From Thysanoteuthis rhombus (Eukaryota > Mollusca > Cephalopoda > Oegopsida > Thysanoteuthidae), in assembly GCA_963457665.1 (NCBI GenBank), contig OY735219.1, forward strand, positions 20,804,619-20,868,618: a stretch of DNA of 64,000 bases, in the 5' to 3' direction. The notes below the pieces were generated by a model. That model saw only the letters and a program-made list of their open reading frames with translations, was not told where the DNA came from and ran no database searches. Both the position numbers and the translations under genes were made by a program. This document shows, piece by piece, positions 1 to 9,869 of the stretch; positions within the stretch are counted from its first letter, which is position 1, and every line of letters begins with the position of its first letter.

Positions 1-1080
1 GCACGGAGTCAGATTTCATATCTTAAGGAGCTTAGACGGTGCAAGGCTAGATCAGTGCATGGCACGTATTGAACCAATCCTTCCGGTGAGGAAGAAGGGG
101 CTTTCGATGCCTGGGCGCTCACGGAGTCTCATATGGTGTAAATAAGATTTTCCCAATTTTCTACAGTTTACTCCGAGAAAACATGCGAAAAGCGATAATA
201 GCATTCAGTGTGGTCTGTAGCGAGCCCTTGGAGGCAACATGTATCTTCTATTCTACCAACCCAAATACTACCTAATATCCCATCATTTTGGGGATCGGGG
301 GGAAAAAAAATTAGTTCATCTCGTTTCAAATCAAATGTCACCCTCAATTAGATTGAAACACCTCCCCTCCCAAACAAAAATCTTCACATTCTCCTCTTCA
401 GCATCGAAATGTAAACAGCATATTTTCCTATGAAACCGCTGCAAATATCTTTGTGAAAAAGATGACCGACTCCCATCGAAATGCATCGAACTACGTCCAA
501 GGAATGAAAGATTGAGATGCAACATCTACTTATTGGGTTTTTCACTTCACCCTCCAATGGTCATTTTCATCTACATCGTCGGAACGCTTCGCATCCCCAA
601 TACAATTATTTCCATATAAATAAATAGCTCTTACTTCATAGAAATTCGGCTTACAATTTTTTTTCTATAGAACATTTTACTTTTGGATAGCGAAGGAAAT
701 CTGTATACAAATCTAGAAATGTATTTTTCCCTAAAAAGACAAGGAATCAAAATAGCAACGTAGACCAGGCTCTCCAGCCACGTTTAATATTCATTCTAGG
801 AAATTGACAGAATACAAACCAATGCGTTTGTTCAATTAGCTTGCATTTTCGGTTTGGCTGCAGTACTTTTTATTTGCTTAGAAAGAGATGCAAGAGTTTC
901 ATTTGAGCATTTAGAAAAAGCAAGTTTACTAACAAAGGTCTTATAGCATCAATGCAGAAAGTGTTGAATAAACCTTGAAATACCAGTTTAAAGTATCCAA
1001 CATATGCTGTGGAACCCATAATGAGATTCTTTTCAGATTAAAAATGATAAGATTAAAAAATATCACAAAGTTAAGAGTAG
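1..1080. other. CPEB1 intron, left edge of window
   Basis: I find no further CPEB1 exon with matching phase here. The first ~150 bases are less AT-rich and open in one plus frame (HGVRFHILRSLDGARLDQC) and one minus frame, but neither matches a CPEB segment. The next exon probably lies to the left of the window. Confidence 0.45.
330..525 (-). repeat. single-arm copy of the 59.5-kb foldback repeat
   Basis: The minus strand here shares several blocks with the left arm and loop at 59529-59690: GCATTTCGATGG, then TCTTTTTCA, then TTTGCAGCGGTT, then TATGCTGTTTA. It is a diverged copy of the same dispersed repeat, lying in a CPEB1 intron. Confidence 0.6.
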
Positions 1081-1085
1081 CTCAC

Positions 1086-1254
1086 CATCAAGTCGGCCAG
1101 GGCAGTGTTCTCCACACTTTCCTCATGGTAAAGACATGAATCGTAATCCGAAGGAGTGTGGGAACGGGATTTTGGGCTCTGGTTGTAGAGAAGTCTCTCC
1201 ACCGGAGACAGGCATTCAGAAAAGGGGCTGAGCGGAGACAGGGAACCATAATCA
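1086..1254 (-). CDS. CPEB1: CPEB1 coding exon 5
   Basis: Acceptor CGCTTCCAG, donor GTGAGC, 169 nt, phase 2 in and phase 0 out. The first codon joins AG of exon 4 with T to give Ser. It then encodes DYGSLSPLSPFSECLSPVER, a middle part with SPK and TPSD, and the end NTALADLM. It has at least five SP/TP sites. A longer ORF in another frame covers the same interval but has no splice or composition support. Confidence 0.8.
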
Positions 1255-4216
1255 CTGGAAGCGAGGGAGAAAAAAAAAAGGAAAAAGAAACAGCGTAAAC
1301 AGGTTTGTCAAGCAAAAAATTGAGAGCTACCGTATGTACCAGCATATAAGATGCATTTGTAATCCCCCCCTCCACAGGTGCCATTGCCTCTTTATAAGAG
1401 GGCAATCTCTGGCGGTCAGGCGATCTGTTCATATTTTATGTTAGATTCACTTGGATCTTAGTAAAAAAGAAAAAAGTCCCTTAACAAGATGCTTCTTGCA
1501 AAGATCTTCCACTCACGGTCACGTGATCTGGCAATAATGGCGTTCAAACTTTATAGCGGACGCCTCAAACTTCCGGTTTTTGTTAAGTATGGAATTATTA
1601 GAGTGGTGGTTCCAGTGTTTTATATAAGACACTTGAAAGGTTCGGCCAGAAAACTGAGGACGGGCAAATTTTTATACAAGTAATAGATACGAGCTTTACA
1701 TAGAAATGTATGTGTTTATTTGTAGAACTGAATACAAGATACATGCATAAGTATAACACTAAACGGTAGTTTCCCCAAATACTGAGATTTTGAGTCTTAT
1801 ATGCTGGCAAATACGGTAATTTTGTTATAAGGTTGGAACTAGTTTGATCCGACTTTCCCAAAGTGAAACTTCAAATAAAAATGTTCTCACCTCGAAGAAC
1901 TTGGAGATGATTCCCCGCGAATCTGTCGTATTTGGCTCCTTTCTGGAGTATAATCTGTGAGAAGACAAAACCGAACAAGTTTGGATTCTGTGGTTTTTAT
2001 CTGAATGCACTGAGTGAATAGATATTCAAGAAACACTTCCAAGTTATTTAAAATCCAGGATATCCTCATGCATTCATAACTATCTTCTACACTACAATTA
2101 TCAACAGTTTAAGAGCAGAGAATTTACGAGTGATTTTTCTAGATTTACGAAATTGATTGTATTCGTCTACACGTAAAAAGGATTAAATACAGATAGAGAA
2201 TTTGTAATTGCTCGGCGTGGCAATTTTAGAAATGGTTTTCTCAGCAACTTTAGACGAGTTGATAGTTGTTCAAACTGACACTGGTGAAAGGTGAAACTTC
2301 GGGCCTAACAAGCCGGAAGTGAATTGTACTGTGTGACTGCAACTTACTAAATAAAAAGAAAAGAATCTTACAAGAGATACTGCTGTCCGACTGTGAAATG
2401 TTGAAAGGATAACTGTACGCACTTGGTGGGCTCGAAGCAAAAGGATCCCGAGTGAATGAGTATTGACTAGCGGCATCTAAAATAAAAAAAATTAGTTTGA
2501 GGAAACAAAAGAATCTTATAAAACTTAATGAATACCTTGGTTTATATTAGAGTTTCACGTTGGGACTTTAAACCAGTCAACTTTTTTTCGGTCAAGGTCT
2601 CATAAAGACCTTCCAGGGCTTTTGTCAAACAGGGTTACAACTTTATAGACAAATTCATTCATAACTTTCTGTCTATGGAAACCTGCAATTACGCCAGGAC
2701 TCAAAAGGAGAAGGACAATTGCTTCCAAACTAGCGTAGGGACCCCTTAAGGCGATGGGATGCCAACTTCGCCATCTATCCGGCAGCTCCTGTAGCCAAGC
2801 GTATCCTGCACTATTTTCCTTTGGACTTGAGCGAGGCTCAGATGGATCACTTCAAAAAGGGGGTCCCCTATACATGCTTATCTATAATTGATATTATTAA
2901 AATAAAATAAATTTTTTTTTTTTAAACTGCACAAACTTACCCCTTGCCTGTTCAGGGGGCATCGAAGCAGCAGTCAAAGTGGTAAGATCCAGGGAATTAT
3001 CAAGAAGGGAGTTGATCCGTTGCATAATTTCAAAATTGCAGCCCTGAGAGCTGTAGCTCTCCCGGTCCATATCTTGTACGTGGATTGAAGGCACCTTGGT
3101 CTGGAACAGATGAGGCTAGGAAAAATTTAATAAAAACGATTAATAGGCTTCGTCCAACCTGCAAGACTTACCTATTAAGGTGTTTAATGCCCAAATTAAA
3201 ACGGCCGAGTACACATGTACAAGATCTACGGGTCATACATCCTGGCAGTCATAGAAGCCTCGAAACATGCACGTCCCATGAGTATTGAAATGGTTACGTG
3301 GTTAAACCCAACAGAGGGGACAAATTTTTGCGGGGGAGAGAAAAAAAAAAATAATCAAATTCTCCATAGAAGCATCGTGCGAAGTTTGGTTCGATTTTAA
3401 TCATCTTGAACTTTGGTATTCACCAGGGAGGATCTGGTAGTTTTATAGCTTCCTTGACCCGCTTTCCTACACCGGGTGTTTTCAGGGAAGAAGCTTCGGT
3501 TGCCTTTCAGCAGAAAATTTGCCATATTACCTTAGCAATGATCACACTCAAGTGTCGAGAGTTTTTTTTTCGCCAGGTTTACTATTGCAGTTTTAATTAG
3601 AATAAAACGGGTCTAGTTAGTCTCTTAATAGATGTCACGTGACCAACCTCTTTTGGCAGCATGCAGTGTTGATCAATGAATTGGTTACTCGTCCTTTACT
3701 GTGATCATTAAAGAAAAAAAAAAAAAAAAAAAAAAAAAAAAAGCATAAATTCTGCCGGACAAACTAAGGGTCCAATTCAACAAACTCGCATCGTAAATTG
3801 ACCCCCTACGGAAAATCTATTGGGGAATTTTAATTAGAATAAAATTAGAAGAGTACATTTTCATATATACTGCACTAGCCCCAATGGTGTGGCCTGTACG
3901 CGCTATACATACATTGCCAACAGGACCAATATATATATGAATGAAGTTGACATGACAGTTTTTATCTTCATCGGGGATTATTACAGAGACCTAGCAATAT
4001 CCAAGGGGAGGGATTTAATTCCCGTTTAAATGGTTACAATTATCCATTCTCGACTGGTATTTCTTTCATCTTAATATCAGTTACTTTTTATCGCGACTAC
4101 TCAGGCAGCCATTTGTAAACAGCGCAAATGAGGATACAAGATCTCTGCTGAGCCTTTATTTCTGATCTGCTGGAAAATTGTAGACCGACAGTCAGAGTAG
4201 TTGCGATGGAAAAGAG

Positions 4217-4247
<31 letters not shown>

Positions 4248-5435
4248 TTGACAACGATTCATCTAATTGATATTCAAGTTATGATTACAAACAAGTTACA
4301 ATAGTCACTTATGAGTGCTGATAAAATTTAAGATGCTGACATCCTTTAAGTTTCAAGATGGATGTAACGATCAAATTAATTCCCTACACGAAAAGTTTCG
4401 TTTAGTTGAAAATCCTCAGTTAATCTCATTTTATTGCAATTTAAAAAGTGGAACAACTAACCAAGCCAATAAATCTCATATCAACTAAACCAAGCTTTAT
4501 CAATAACATTGTCTGGGGGTGAGTGGAACTAAATACAGAGGAAACTTTATTATAATCACGGATGTTATCAAACCGTTATTTGACACTGAATGACTTGGCC
4601 CCAAACAAGTTTATAACAAAATCGTTTACATGGATATTCTTCTCAATTCTATCAGCCTTGTTTTTTCTTGAAAACCTTCCCCCAGTGATCGCAGAAAGCA
4701 GCCCTTTGTATAATTCGCTTGTTTTGTTTTTTTTAATACCTTCAAGAAAAAGTTATTAGTATCGTAAATATTTCGTCTCAATAGGTGAGGGGGACATTTT
4801 CCAAAGAAGTCTTATGTAGTATTCAGGGACTAGAATTTTGCCTTAAATTGCCTCTAATTCTGTTGAACCTGCAAGTATTTGTAGAGATAAAAATCACTTT
4901 TAGATACTTGAAAGTGTGATGGTTACTTATGCCAAGGGTCAGTCAAAGTTTGTTGGTATCAAAAATACAAGATATACATTTGATAGGTGTTAGTATTCCT
5001 TACGATATGTGCCAATAAGAAAGGATATTTTTTAAAGACTAGTTCTGATATTGAAGAGTGGGAAATGCTGAATTTTTTTTCCAATCAGAGGCCCTGTGCA
5101 GCTGTAATCCCGATAAGTTTAGCACTAAAAGTTTACGTTTTTAGTAAGGTTTCAAGATGATATCTACGAGGTTACCTACGATGCAGTGCCTGAAGCAAAG
5201 TTTATTTTACGAGAAAGACTAACAAAATATGGTGTTGAGATAACAAAAGCACAGCGGGCAACCAAGAAATTTTGAATTCCTTCGAGAAAAATTCAGCCAC
5301 CAAAATAAGACAAAAAGAAATGTGTACGTAAAAGTTTAACGTATCGTAAAAATTTCTAGTTCACACTCCCGTTTTAGAGACAAACTACAGGATGGAACAT
5401 CCGTTACTTACCACGTTTGGTGCTGGGGACTGCAT
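1086..5435 (-). CDS. CPEB1: CPEB1/orb-type cytoplasmic polyadenylation element-binding protein, N-terminal part (5 exons, 3' incomplete)
   Basis: Five minus-strand exons (5435-5412, 3100-2941, 2476-2372, 1954-1891, 1254-1086) have consensus AG acceptors and GT donors, and the phases agree at every junction (0, 1, 1, 2). Together they give 174 residues without a stop. Residues about 35-47 read RINSLLDNSLDLT, which matches the conserved N-terminal block of CPEB1 (RINAILDNSLDF in mammals as I recall it). The downstream part is Ser/Pro-rich with several SP/TP sites and ends NTALADLM, resembling the region before the vertebrate DLISSL segment. CPEB1 binds the U-rich CPE in mRNA 3' UTRs and controls cytoplasmic poly(A) length and translation in oocytes and neurons. 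The family's proline-directed sites are CDK/MAPK targets that govern activation and turnover; the same role here is inference. The two RRMs and the zinc-binding domain are not in this window and must lie to the left of coordinate 1. Family assignment rests on the N-terminal motif and overall composition. Confidence 0.83.
1891..1954 (-). CDS. CPEB1: CPEB1 coding exon 4
   Basis: A 64-nt exon with acceptor TCTTCTCACAG and donor GTGAGAAC, phase 1 in and phase 2 out. It encodes YTPERSQIRQIRGESSPSSS after the split Tyr codon. It is too short to stand alone. Its support is that both phases agree with the neighbouring exons and both splice sites are good. Confidence 0.74.
2372..2476 (-). CDS. CPEB1: CPEB1 coding exon 3
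   Basis: Acceptor TTTATTTTAG, donor GTAAGATTC, 105 nt, phase 1 in and phase 1 out. It encodes a Ser/Tyr/Pro-rich stretch (AASQYSFTRDPFASSPPSAY and on). The first codon, split with exon 2, is Asp. Low-complexity Ser/Pro content is usual for the disordered CPEB1 N-terminus. Confidence 0.78.
2690..2860. repeat. dispersed repeat fragment in CPEB1 intron 2
   Basis: Shares the run GGACAA...CTTCCAAAC...GATG..ATGCCAACTT and the block CAGCTCCTGTAGCCAAGCG...TTTTCCTTTGGACTT with 19825-19930 in the same orientation. It is a diverged interspersed repeat of unknown class. Confidence 0.55.
2941..3100 (-). CDS. CPEB1: CPEB1 coding exon 2 (conserved RINSLLDNSLDLT block)
   Basis: Acceptor CTGTTCCAG before ACCAAGGTG; donor GTAAGTTTG after GCAAGGG. 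It has 160 nt, enters in phase 0 and leaves in phase 1. It encodes 53 residues including NFEIMQRINSLLDNSLDLT, the segment that identifies the family. The reading frame stays open past the donor into the T-rich intron, so the donor and not a stop codon sets the end. Confidence 0.85.
3712..3742 (+). repeat. poly(A) tract
   Basis: About 27 A residues after GATCATTAAAG. A second tract lies at 4216-4245. Both could be tails of old retroposons, but I cannot assign a body to either. Confidence 0.9.
5412..5435 (-). CDS. CPEB1: CPEB1 coding exon 1 (start codon exon)
   Basis: Reads ATG then seven codons (MQSPAPNV) and ends at a strong donor, GTAAGT. Phase 0 out joins exon 2 (TKVPSIHVQDMDRES) without a break. 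The frame is open upstream to another ATG at 5621, but an acceptor-like TTTTTAG lies just upstream near 5470, so the sequence before ATG 5435 is more likely 5' UTR of a spliced leader exon. I prefer ATG 5435 because only eight residues then precede the conserved exon 2, in keeping with the short head of CPEB1 proteins. Confidence 0.68.
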
Positions 5436-5640
5436 GTTAACAAGTTCTCCCGAAGTTTGAGTACTAAAAAGAGAACACCGTCGGTAGTGAATGTGTTGCT
5501 GCCACTGTTTGCATTTTAAAACTTCCGCGCTTCGGAAGCATGTCAGTGACAAAGCATCCGCTGAATAATTTGCATATGTGTATGTGACGTCGTACCAATC
5601 AATGGATAAACAACCAGGCAATTATGATGATTATTAACTA
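5436..5640 (-). promoter_or_regulatory. 5' flank / 5' UTR of CPEB1 with a CRE-like site
   Basis: The region upstream of the CPEB1 start codon holds TGACGTCG at 5585-5592, a near-perfect CRE half-plus site, and is richer in CpG than its surroundings. It could be a proximal promoter, or 5' UTR exon sequence if transcription starts further right. There is no TATA box at a suitable distance. Confidence 0.4.
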
Positions 5641-6415
5641 GCCAGAGCAGTGAGACGGAGACAGGTGGGCCTAAATGAGGGGTTCCGTTTCGTAAAGAAC
5701 ATTAAGGAGGTCCTTTAGGATAAAAATAATGATATTTTTTAAAAGATTGATATAATATTAACGCAGATAAATTCCCAATACAGGATAAATACAAATGTGC
5801 TATTCTATTTACTTACGTATGAACAGAATAAACGAAAAATATTCAGTTCGAGACACCTGAGGAATTTTTAAAAACTGGCAAGTTCTGCATATTAATCGAT
5901 TTTAATAAAATATTCTATAATTATTGATGAAGGGACAATTGTTTCAAAAGGATTTTACATTACAGATTTCGGAAAAGAATTTTTCCCATTTGATTCCCAT
6001 CCCACCATTTATTATTTTGATGATTTATTTCATTCATACGTTGATGATTTCATTGAGTTTTACACTTGTTATAGATAAATCCCTCGAGCTATTAAATATG
6101 CTTCACCTTTACTCTTAGAGGAAATATTCCGGAACTGCTCGAACGGAATGTAACTTCAGGGTTGAAAAAAAAGGAAAATTTAGTAAAATATTATTATTCT
6201 CGACACATTTTTAGTTTTATTTGATTAATTATAATTTGGAATTTTGAACTGGAAAAAACTTTTTTTGCTCGATATTTGAAAAGAAAAGGAAGATTTTTAA
6301 TCATTTTTATCGATTATTTTTATTGAAATATGTATATTTTTTCCATTTCATTCTATATCTAGCTTCAATTGAAATTTATTCAAAAATACTATTATAAAAT
6401 TAAATACTAGCAAAG
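5641..6415. other. AT-rich stretch without recognised features
   Basis: Low-complexity AT-rich sequence. A 64-codon ORF at 5924-6118 is Phe/Ile-rich and looks like chance. Confidence 0.6.
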
Positions 6416-6424
6416 AATCACTCT

Positions 6425-6925
6425 AGGATCGCAAGCCTTCGGTGAGCTCAACCTTCAAAAACAATAAGATCCCATCAGTCCCAAAAAGAAGAGTATACAA
6501 CCAATGCATCCTCCCGATTTTCACTTATGGAGCTGAAACAATGAACCTAACAAAGAAACTGACCAGCCTCGTGCACATGAAAAAATTATGCTCAACCTCA
6601 CATGGAGAGATCACAAGACAACACAGTATATCAGGGAGAAGACAGGTACCCGACCCATTATAGACGCCATTAGAAAACTCAGATAGCAATGGACAGATCA
6701 TGTTACAAGAATAGCAAGTCAACCGATGGACATCAGGACTCACAGCATGAACCCCAGAGATCGCCTGCGCAACCAAGGCCGTCAGAATACAAGATAGAGA
6801 GATGAACTAGACAAATTCAGAAAGTATTGGCCCACGAAAGAGCGGTTTGGCGAATCCTGTGAAGGTATATGCCCAACAACGGACGTTAAAAGTCTGATGA
6901 TGATGATGATGATGATGATAATGTG
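6425..6925 (+). mobile_element. RTE-like non-LTR retrotransposon, 3' end
   Basis: The plus strand encodes the C-terminal part of a reverse-transcriptase ORF: RRVYNQCILPIFTYGAETMN, followed after indels by segments resembling AMERxML, ITRIASQPMDIRTH and RDELDKFRKYWP. It ends in a (GAT)n tail (6895-6921), the usual 3' terminus of such elements here. Stops and frameshifts show it is dead. The same protein is encoded antisense at 49660-50090. Confidence 0.85.
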
Positions 6926-6926
6926 A

Positions 6927-6928
<2 letters not shown>

Positions 6929-6969
<41 letters not shown>
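6929..6969. repeat. (AT)n microsatellite after LINE tail
   Basis: About 20 AT units following the (GAT)n tail and ATGTGACG. Confidence 0.95.
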
Positions 6970-6971
<2 letters not shown>

Positions 6972-7211
6972 TTCACAAACATTTGGGTTTTTTTAATCTC
7001 TGTGAATTGTCCGCTGCAGACGACATTGCATGTTTTTTAGTTCTTGTTTTTTCCTTGCTCAGCGTTGTGATCTACTTTATTCTTATTTTTCCCAATTAAA
7101 AACATTTTGTGTTATGTGTTCTGCATTATGTCTTCTTTGTATATCGTACTGCTAAAATACCAATAGAAATCAACCTGTCTGTCAACGGAGGAGAATAAAT
7201 ATTGTAGCTAC

Positions 7212-7247
<36 letters not shown>
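7212..7247. repeat. (AT)n microsatellite
   Basis: Flanked by an inverted ACACAATATAT / ATATTGTGT pair. Confidence 0.9.
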
Positions 7248-7249
<2 letters not shown>

Positions 7250-7263
7250 GTCATCCACAGACA

Positions 7264-7605
7264 GCTGTTTCATATATCTATTTACACAGAAATCCCTCAT
7301 TCATCAGAGTGCTCAATTCCTTAGGGAAGAGCATTGCATAAGCTTACAATACTCAAACCTGAATAGAGGAGCATTAATTGATTATTGTGTCATCCATATT
7401 TCGATGTATTACATCTCTTCAGAGTGGCTATAGACTTTCCATTATCCCATCCAGTACCGCAAATCAGAATTGAAACCTTAACTTCAGACTCGGGAGCCAA
7501 TATCCTACCTCTGGACTACGGAACTAGAGAGTCTGTAGGGCTGGATTTAAGCGATATATCTATTTACACAGAAATCCCTCATCCACCAGAGTGCTCAATT
7601 ATATG
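7264..7605 (+). repeat. direct duplication around 7.3 and 7.55 kb
   Basis: The block ATATCTATTTACACAGAAATCCCTCAT...CAGAGTGCTCAATT occurs at 7265-7318 and again at 7553-7601 with few differences. It is a local direct duplication of ~54 bp inside a microsatellite-rich zone. Confidence 0.85.
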
Positions 7606-7624
7606 TGTGTGTGGGGGGGGTGTC

Positions 7625-7676
7625 TGTATTCATGAATATATATATGTATATAAATATATATTCATTTATGTATAAA

Positions 7677-7728
<52 letters not shown>

Positions 7729-7835
7729 ATACATATATTTGTATGTATATATATATATTATATATTCATGTTTACATATATATATTATTATATACATTTT
7801 ATTATGTATATACACATATATATTTGTATCTATGC

Positions 7836-7897
<62 letters not shown>

Positions 7898-7900
7898 TAT
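7625..7900. repeat. compound (AT)n / (TATG)n microsatellite
   Basis: Long AT tracts at 7680-7721 and 7836-7893 separated by TATG/TACA-rich sequence. ORFs of Tyr/Ile repeats on both strands are artefacts. Confidence 0.95.
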
Positions 7901-8035
7901 GTGGTACAAATCAGGCTACCAGTATAACATAATATAATAATATATATCAATAATATAAAGCCACTTCTGAAATGTAATGGATTTATTCCATAGAGTGCTC
8001 GATACATACAACTTTTTACTCCTGAAGTTAAGTTG
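7895..8035 (+). repeat. dispersed repeat (copy 1), inverted relative to 24.9 kb
   Basis: Contains TGGTACAAATCAGGCTACCAGTATAACATAAT...AAGCCACTTCTGAAATGTAATGGATTTATT...AGAGTGCTCGATACATACAAC. The reverse complement of the whole block occurs at 24940-25068, and both copies abut long (AT)n tracts. Confidence 0.85.
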
Positions 8036-8044
8036 CGTGTACAC

Positions 8045-8172
8045 TGATATATGTATACATATTATACGGATATATTTATATGTATATCTATATATATCTA
8101 TATTTTTGTATATGTATATATTCATATATATATATGTGAATCTTTCCATCGATCTATCTATCTATCTATCTA

Positions 8173-8216
<44 letters not shown>

Positions 8217-8446
8217 AATACATACATATTAATATACATTTATGTACATATTTATATCCATATATTTTTATACATACATACTTATATGCATATATTCATA
8301 AATATTTTTACATTCATTCTTATATATATATATATATTTCTACATGTAAATATACATTTATGTACATTTATATCCGCATATATATTTATATGCATATATA
8401 TTTATTTTTACATATTTATATATATTTGTTTATATATAGAAATATA

Positions 8447-8488
<42 letters not shown>
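8045..8488. repeat. compound AT-rich microsatellite block
   Basis: (TCTA)n at 8150-8176, then (TA)n to 8212, an interrupted TATACATA-rich part, and (AT)n at 8450-8487. Confidence 0.95.
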
Positions 8489-8490
<2 letters not shown>

Positions 8491-8519
8491 GGAAATGGAT
8501 GAGATTTATCTAGCATAGT

Positions 8520-9030
8520 TTCGAAAATAGAACGTATTTATCTCCGTTACATGTTTCAAGAGGCTATTTTCTCTTGTTGTCAAGCGTCAAATGGAGAAAA
8601 TGATAAAAACTTTCGAATAACGCAGGAGGAGTGATAATGTGAGGTTGTTATACTTATTTTTCTAAATTTTTTTATCTTTTACTGGCGGAAAGGGGGGAAA
8701 TGTGTTTGTGTCAAAGTTCAAATCATTTGTGTATGGAAAATAAATATGGGAAAAGTTTTGCGTGTATCTATAAAGTTGAATCGAGTGATGTATTAAATGA
8801 TAAGTGTGTATGAACCCTATGTAAGTGTGCAATGTCGTGGGTGTGTTGTTCAGGGTTGGGAGTGTCCATATTAGTATTTGCTATTCGTCTACATTGGTAT
8901 GTGTAAATAACCGTCTTTCCAGTTGTAGAATTACAGACGCTGGTAACGAATTTCACATCAAAGAAGCTGATGACAATTTCAAAATTTTAACTGAATTTCA
9001 ACTAGATTTTATCTAAATTTTAATTGGCCC
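8520..9030. other. no recognised feature
   Basis: Unique-looking sequence. ORFs on both strands of ~62 codons at 8768-9016 have no supporting motif. Confidence 0.5.
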
Positions 9031-9034
9031 TAAC

Positions 9035-9600
9035 CTTGAAAATACTAACTCTAACCCCCCAGATACTAACCCTGACGCTTATCCTAGAAATACTAACCCC
9101 TGTCATTCTGCAGCAGGAACAGCAGCCATTTTAAAACGGGGAAGATAACAATTGTCCCTCCCCTCTTGAAATTGCTCACGCCCGTTCCCTGGGGATTGCG
9201 TGACCCCCTTGAAATAGCGTACCTCCTGGCCCTTATCCTGAAAATACTAACTCTAACCGTTCCCCTAAAAAATACTAATCCTAACTGTCGTTCTGCAGCT
9301 GGAACGGCGGCCATTTTAAAACAGGGAAGATAACAATTGTCCCACCCCTCTTGGAATTACCCACGCCCCTTCCCTTGCGTGACTCCCTTGAAATGGCGTA
9401 CCTCCTAACCCTTACCCTCAAGATACTAACTATAACCGTTCCCTTAAAAAATACTAATCCTAACTGTCGTTCTGCAGCTGGAACCGCAGCTATTTTACAA
9501 CGGGAAAGATAACAATCGCCCATGCCCCACCCGCTAAAAATTACTCACGTCCCCTCCCTCGGGGTTACGTGTCCCCTCGCCTTAGAAATGGCGCACCCTC
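9035..9600. repeat. three tandem copies of a ~180-bp GC-richer repeat
   Basis: The anchor CTGCAGC(A/T)GGAAC..C(A/G)GC(C/T)ATTTTA recurs at 9108, 9293 and 9472 (spacing 185 and 179). It is followed each time by CGGGAAGATAACAAT, CCACGCCC, and CTAACCCTTA...AATACTAAC with telomere-like CTAAC words. The minus-strand ORFs over copies 1 and 2 are related because the DNA is repeated. I see no evidence that they are genes. Confidence 0.85.
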
Positions 9601-9664
9601 CTCTGGTTAAAAAACCACTGCCATTAAGACTCTATATATCTGTCTAGCCCCTGGGAGAAGTGTT

Positions 9665-9760
9665 TGTAGTCTCGCGAGATTTGTATAAGCGCGGGAAGTC
9701 ACGTTTCCATGGAGACGGCTTCGGCTTGGTGCGGCAGACACGCTCAACTTCCATGTTGGA
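9665..9760. promoter_or_regulatory. TATA-less promoter-like island (TCTCGCGAGA, E2F-like, X-box)
   Basis: Within 47 bp there are the palindrome TCTCGCGAGA (9670-9679), GCGCGGGAA (9689-9697, E2F-like) and GTTTCCATGGAGAC (9703-9716, a palindromic RFX X-box-like site). CpG density is far above the window average. TCTCGCGAGA and X-box elements are established motifs of TATA-less, often bidirectional, animal promoters. The nearest gene it could serve is CPEB1 (minus, start codon 4.2 kb away). Short ORFs leave the island on both strands (plus ATG 9753, minus ATG 9755) but neither is recognisable. Confidence 0.6.
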
Positions 9761-9869
9761 TGAAAGAACGTCAACAAAGAAGATAATAAAAAACGAAAAA
9801 AATCAATTTGGAGAAGTCTATTTCTTTGAAAAAGCTCGACCCACCGAGGATGAAGGGGAATAAAACTTC

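Noticed and set aside
1-150. Next CPEB1 exon at the left edge
   Set aside because: No minus frame here matches a CPEB segment, and there is no phase-0 acceptor of adequate quality.
1088-1432. A 114-codon minus-strand ORF as an independent gene
   Set aside because: It overlaps CPEB1 exon 5 in a different frame and runs through its acceptor and a poly(A/T) tract.
7666-8518. Long Tyr/Ile-rich ORFs on both strands (up to 178 codons)
   Set aside because: They are translations of (AT)n and TATACATA microsatellites, overlap each other on both strands and have no start context or motif.
9035-9480. Interstitial telomere repeat
   Set aside because: CTAACCCT-like words occur but are irregular and embedded in a 180-bp unit, not a perfect hexamer array.
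9093-9523. Two related minus-strand ORFs resembling a tandem gene pair
   Set aside because: Their similarity follows from the ~180-bp DNA repeat itself. The third copy does not keep the frame.
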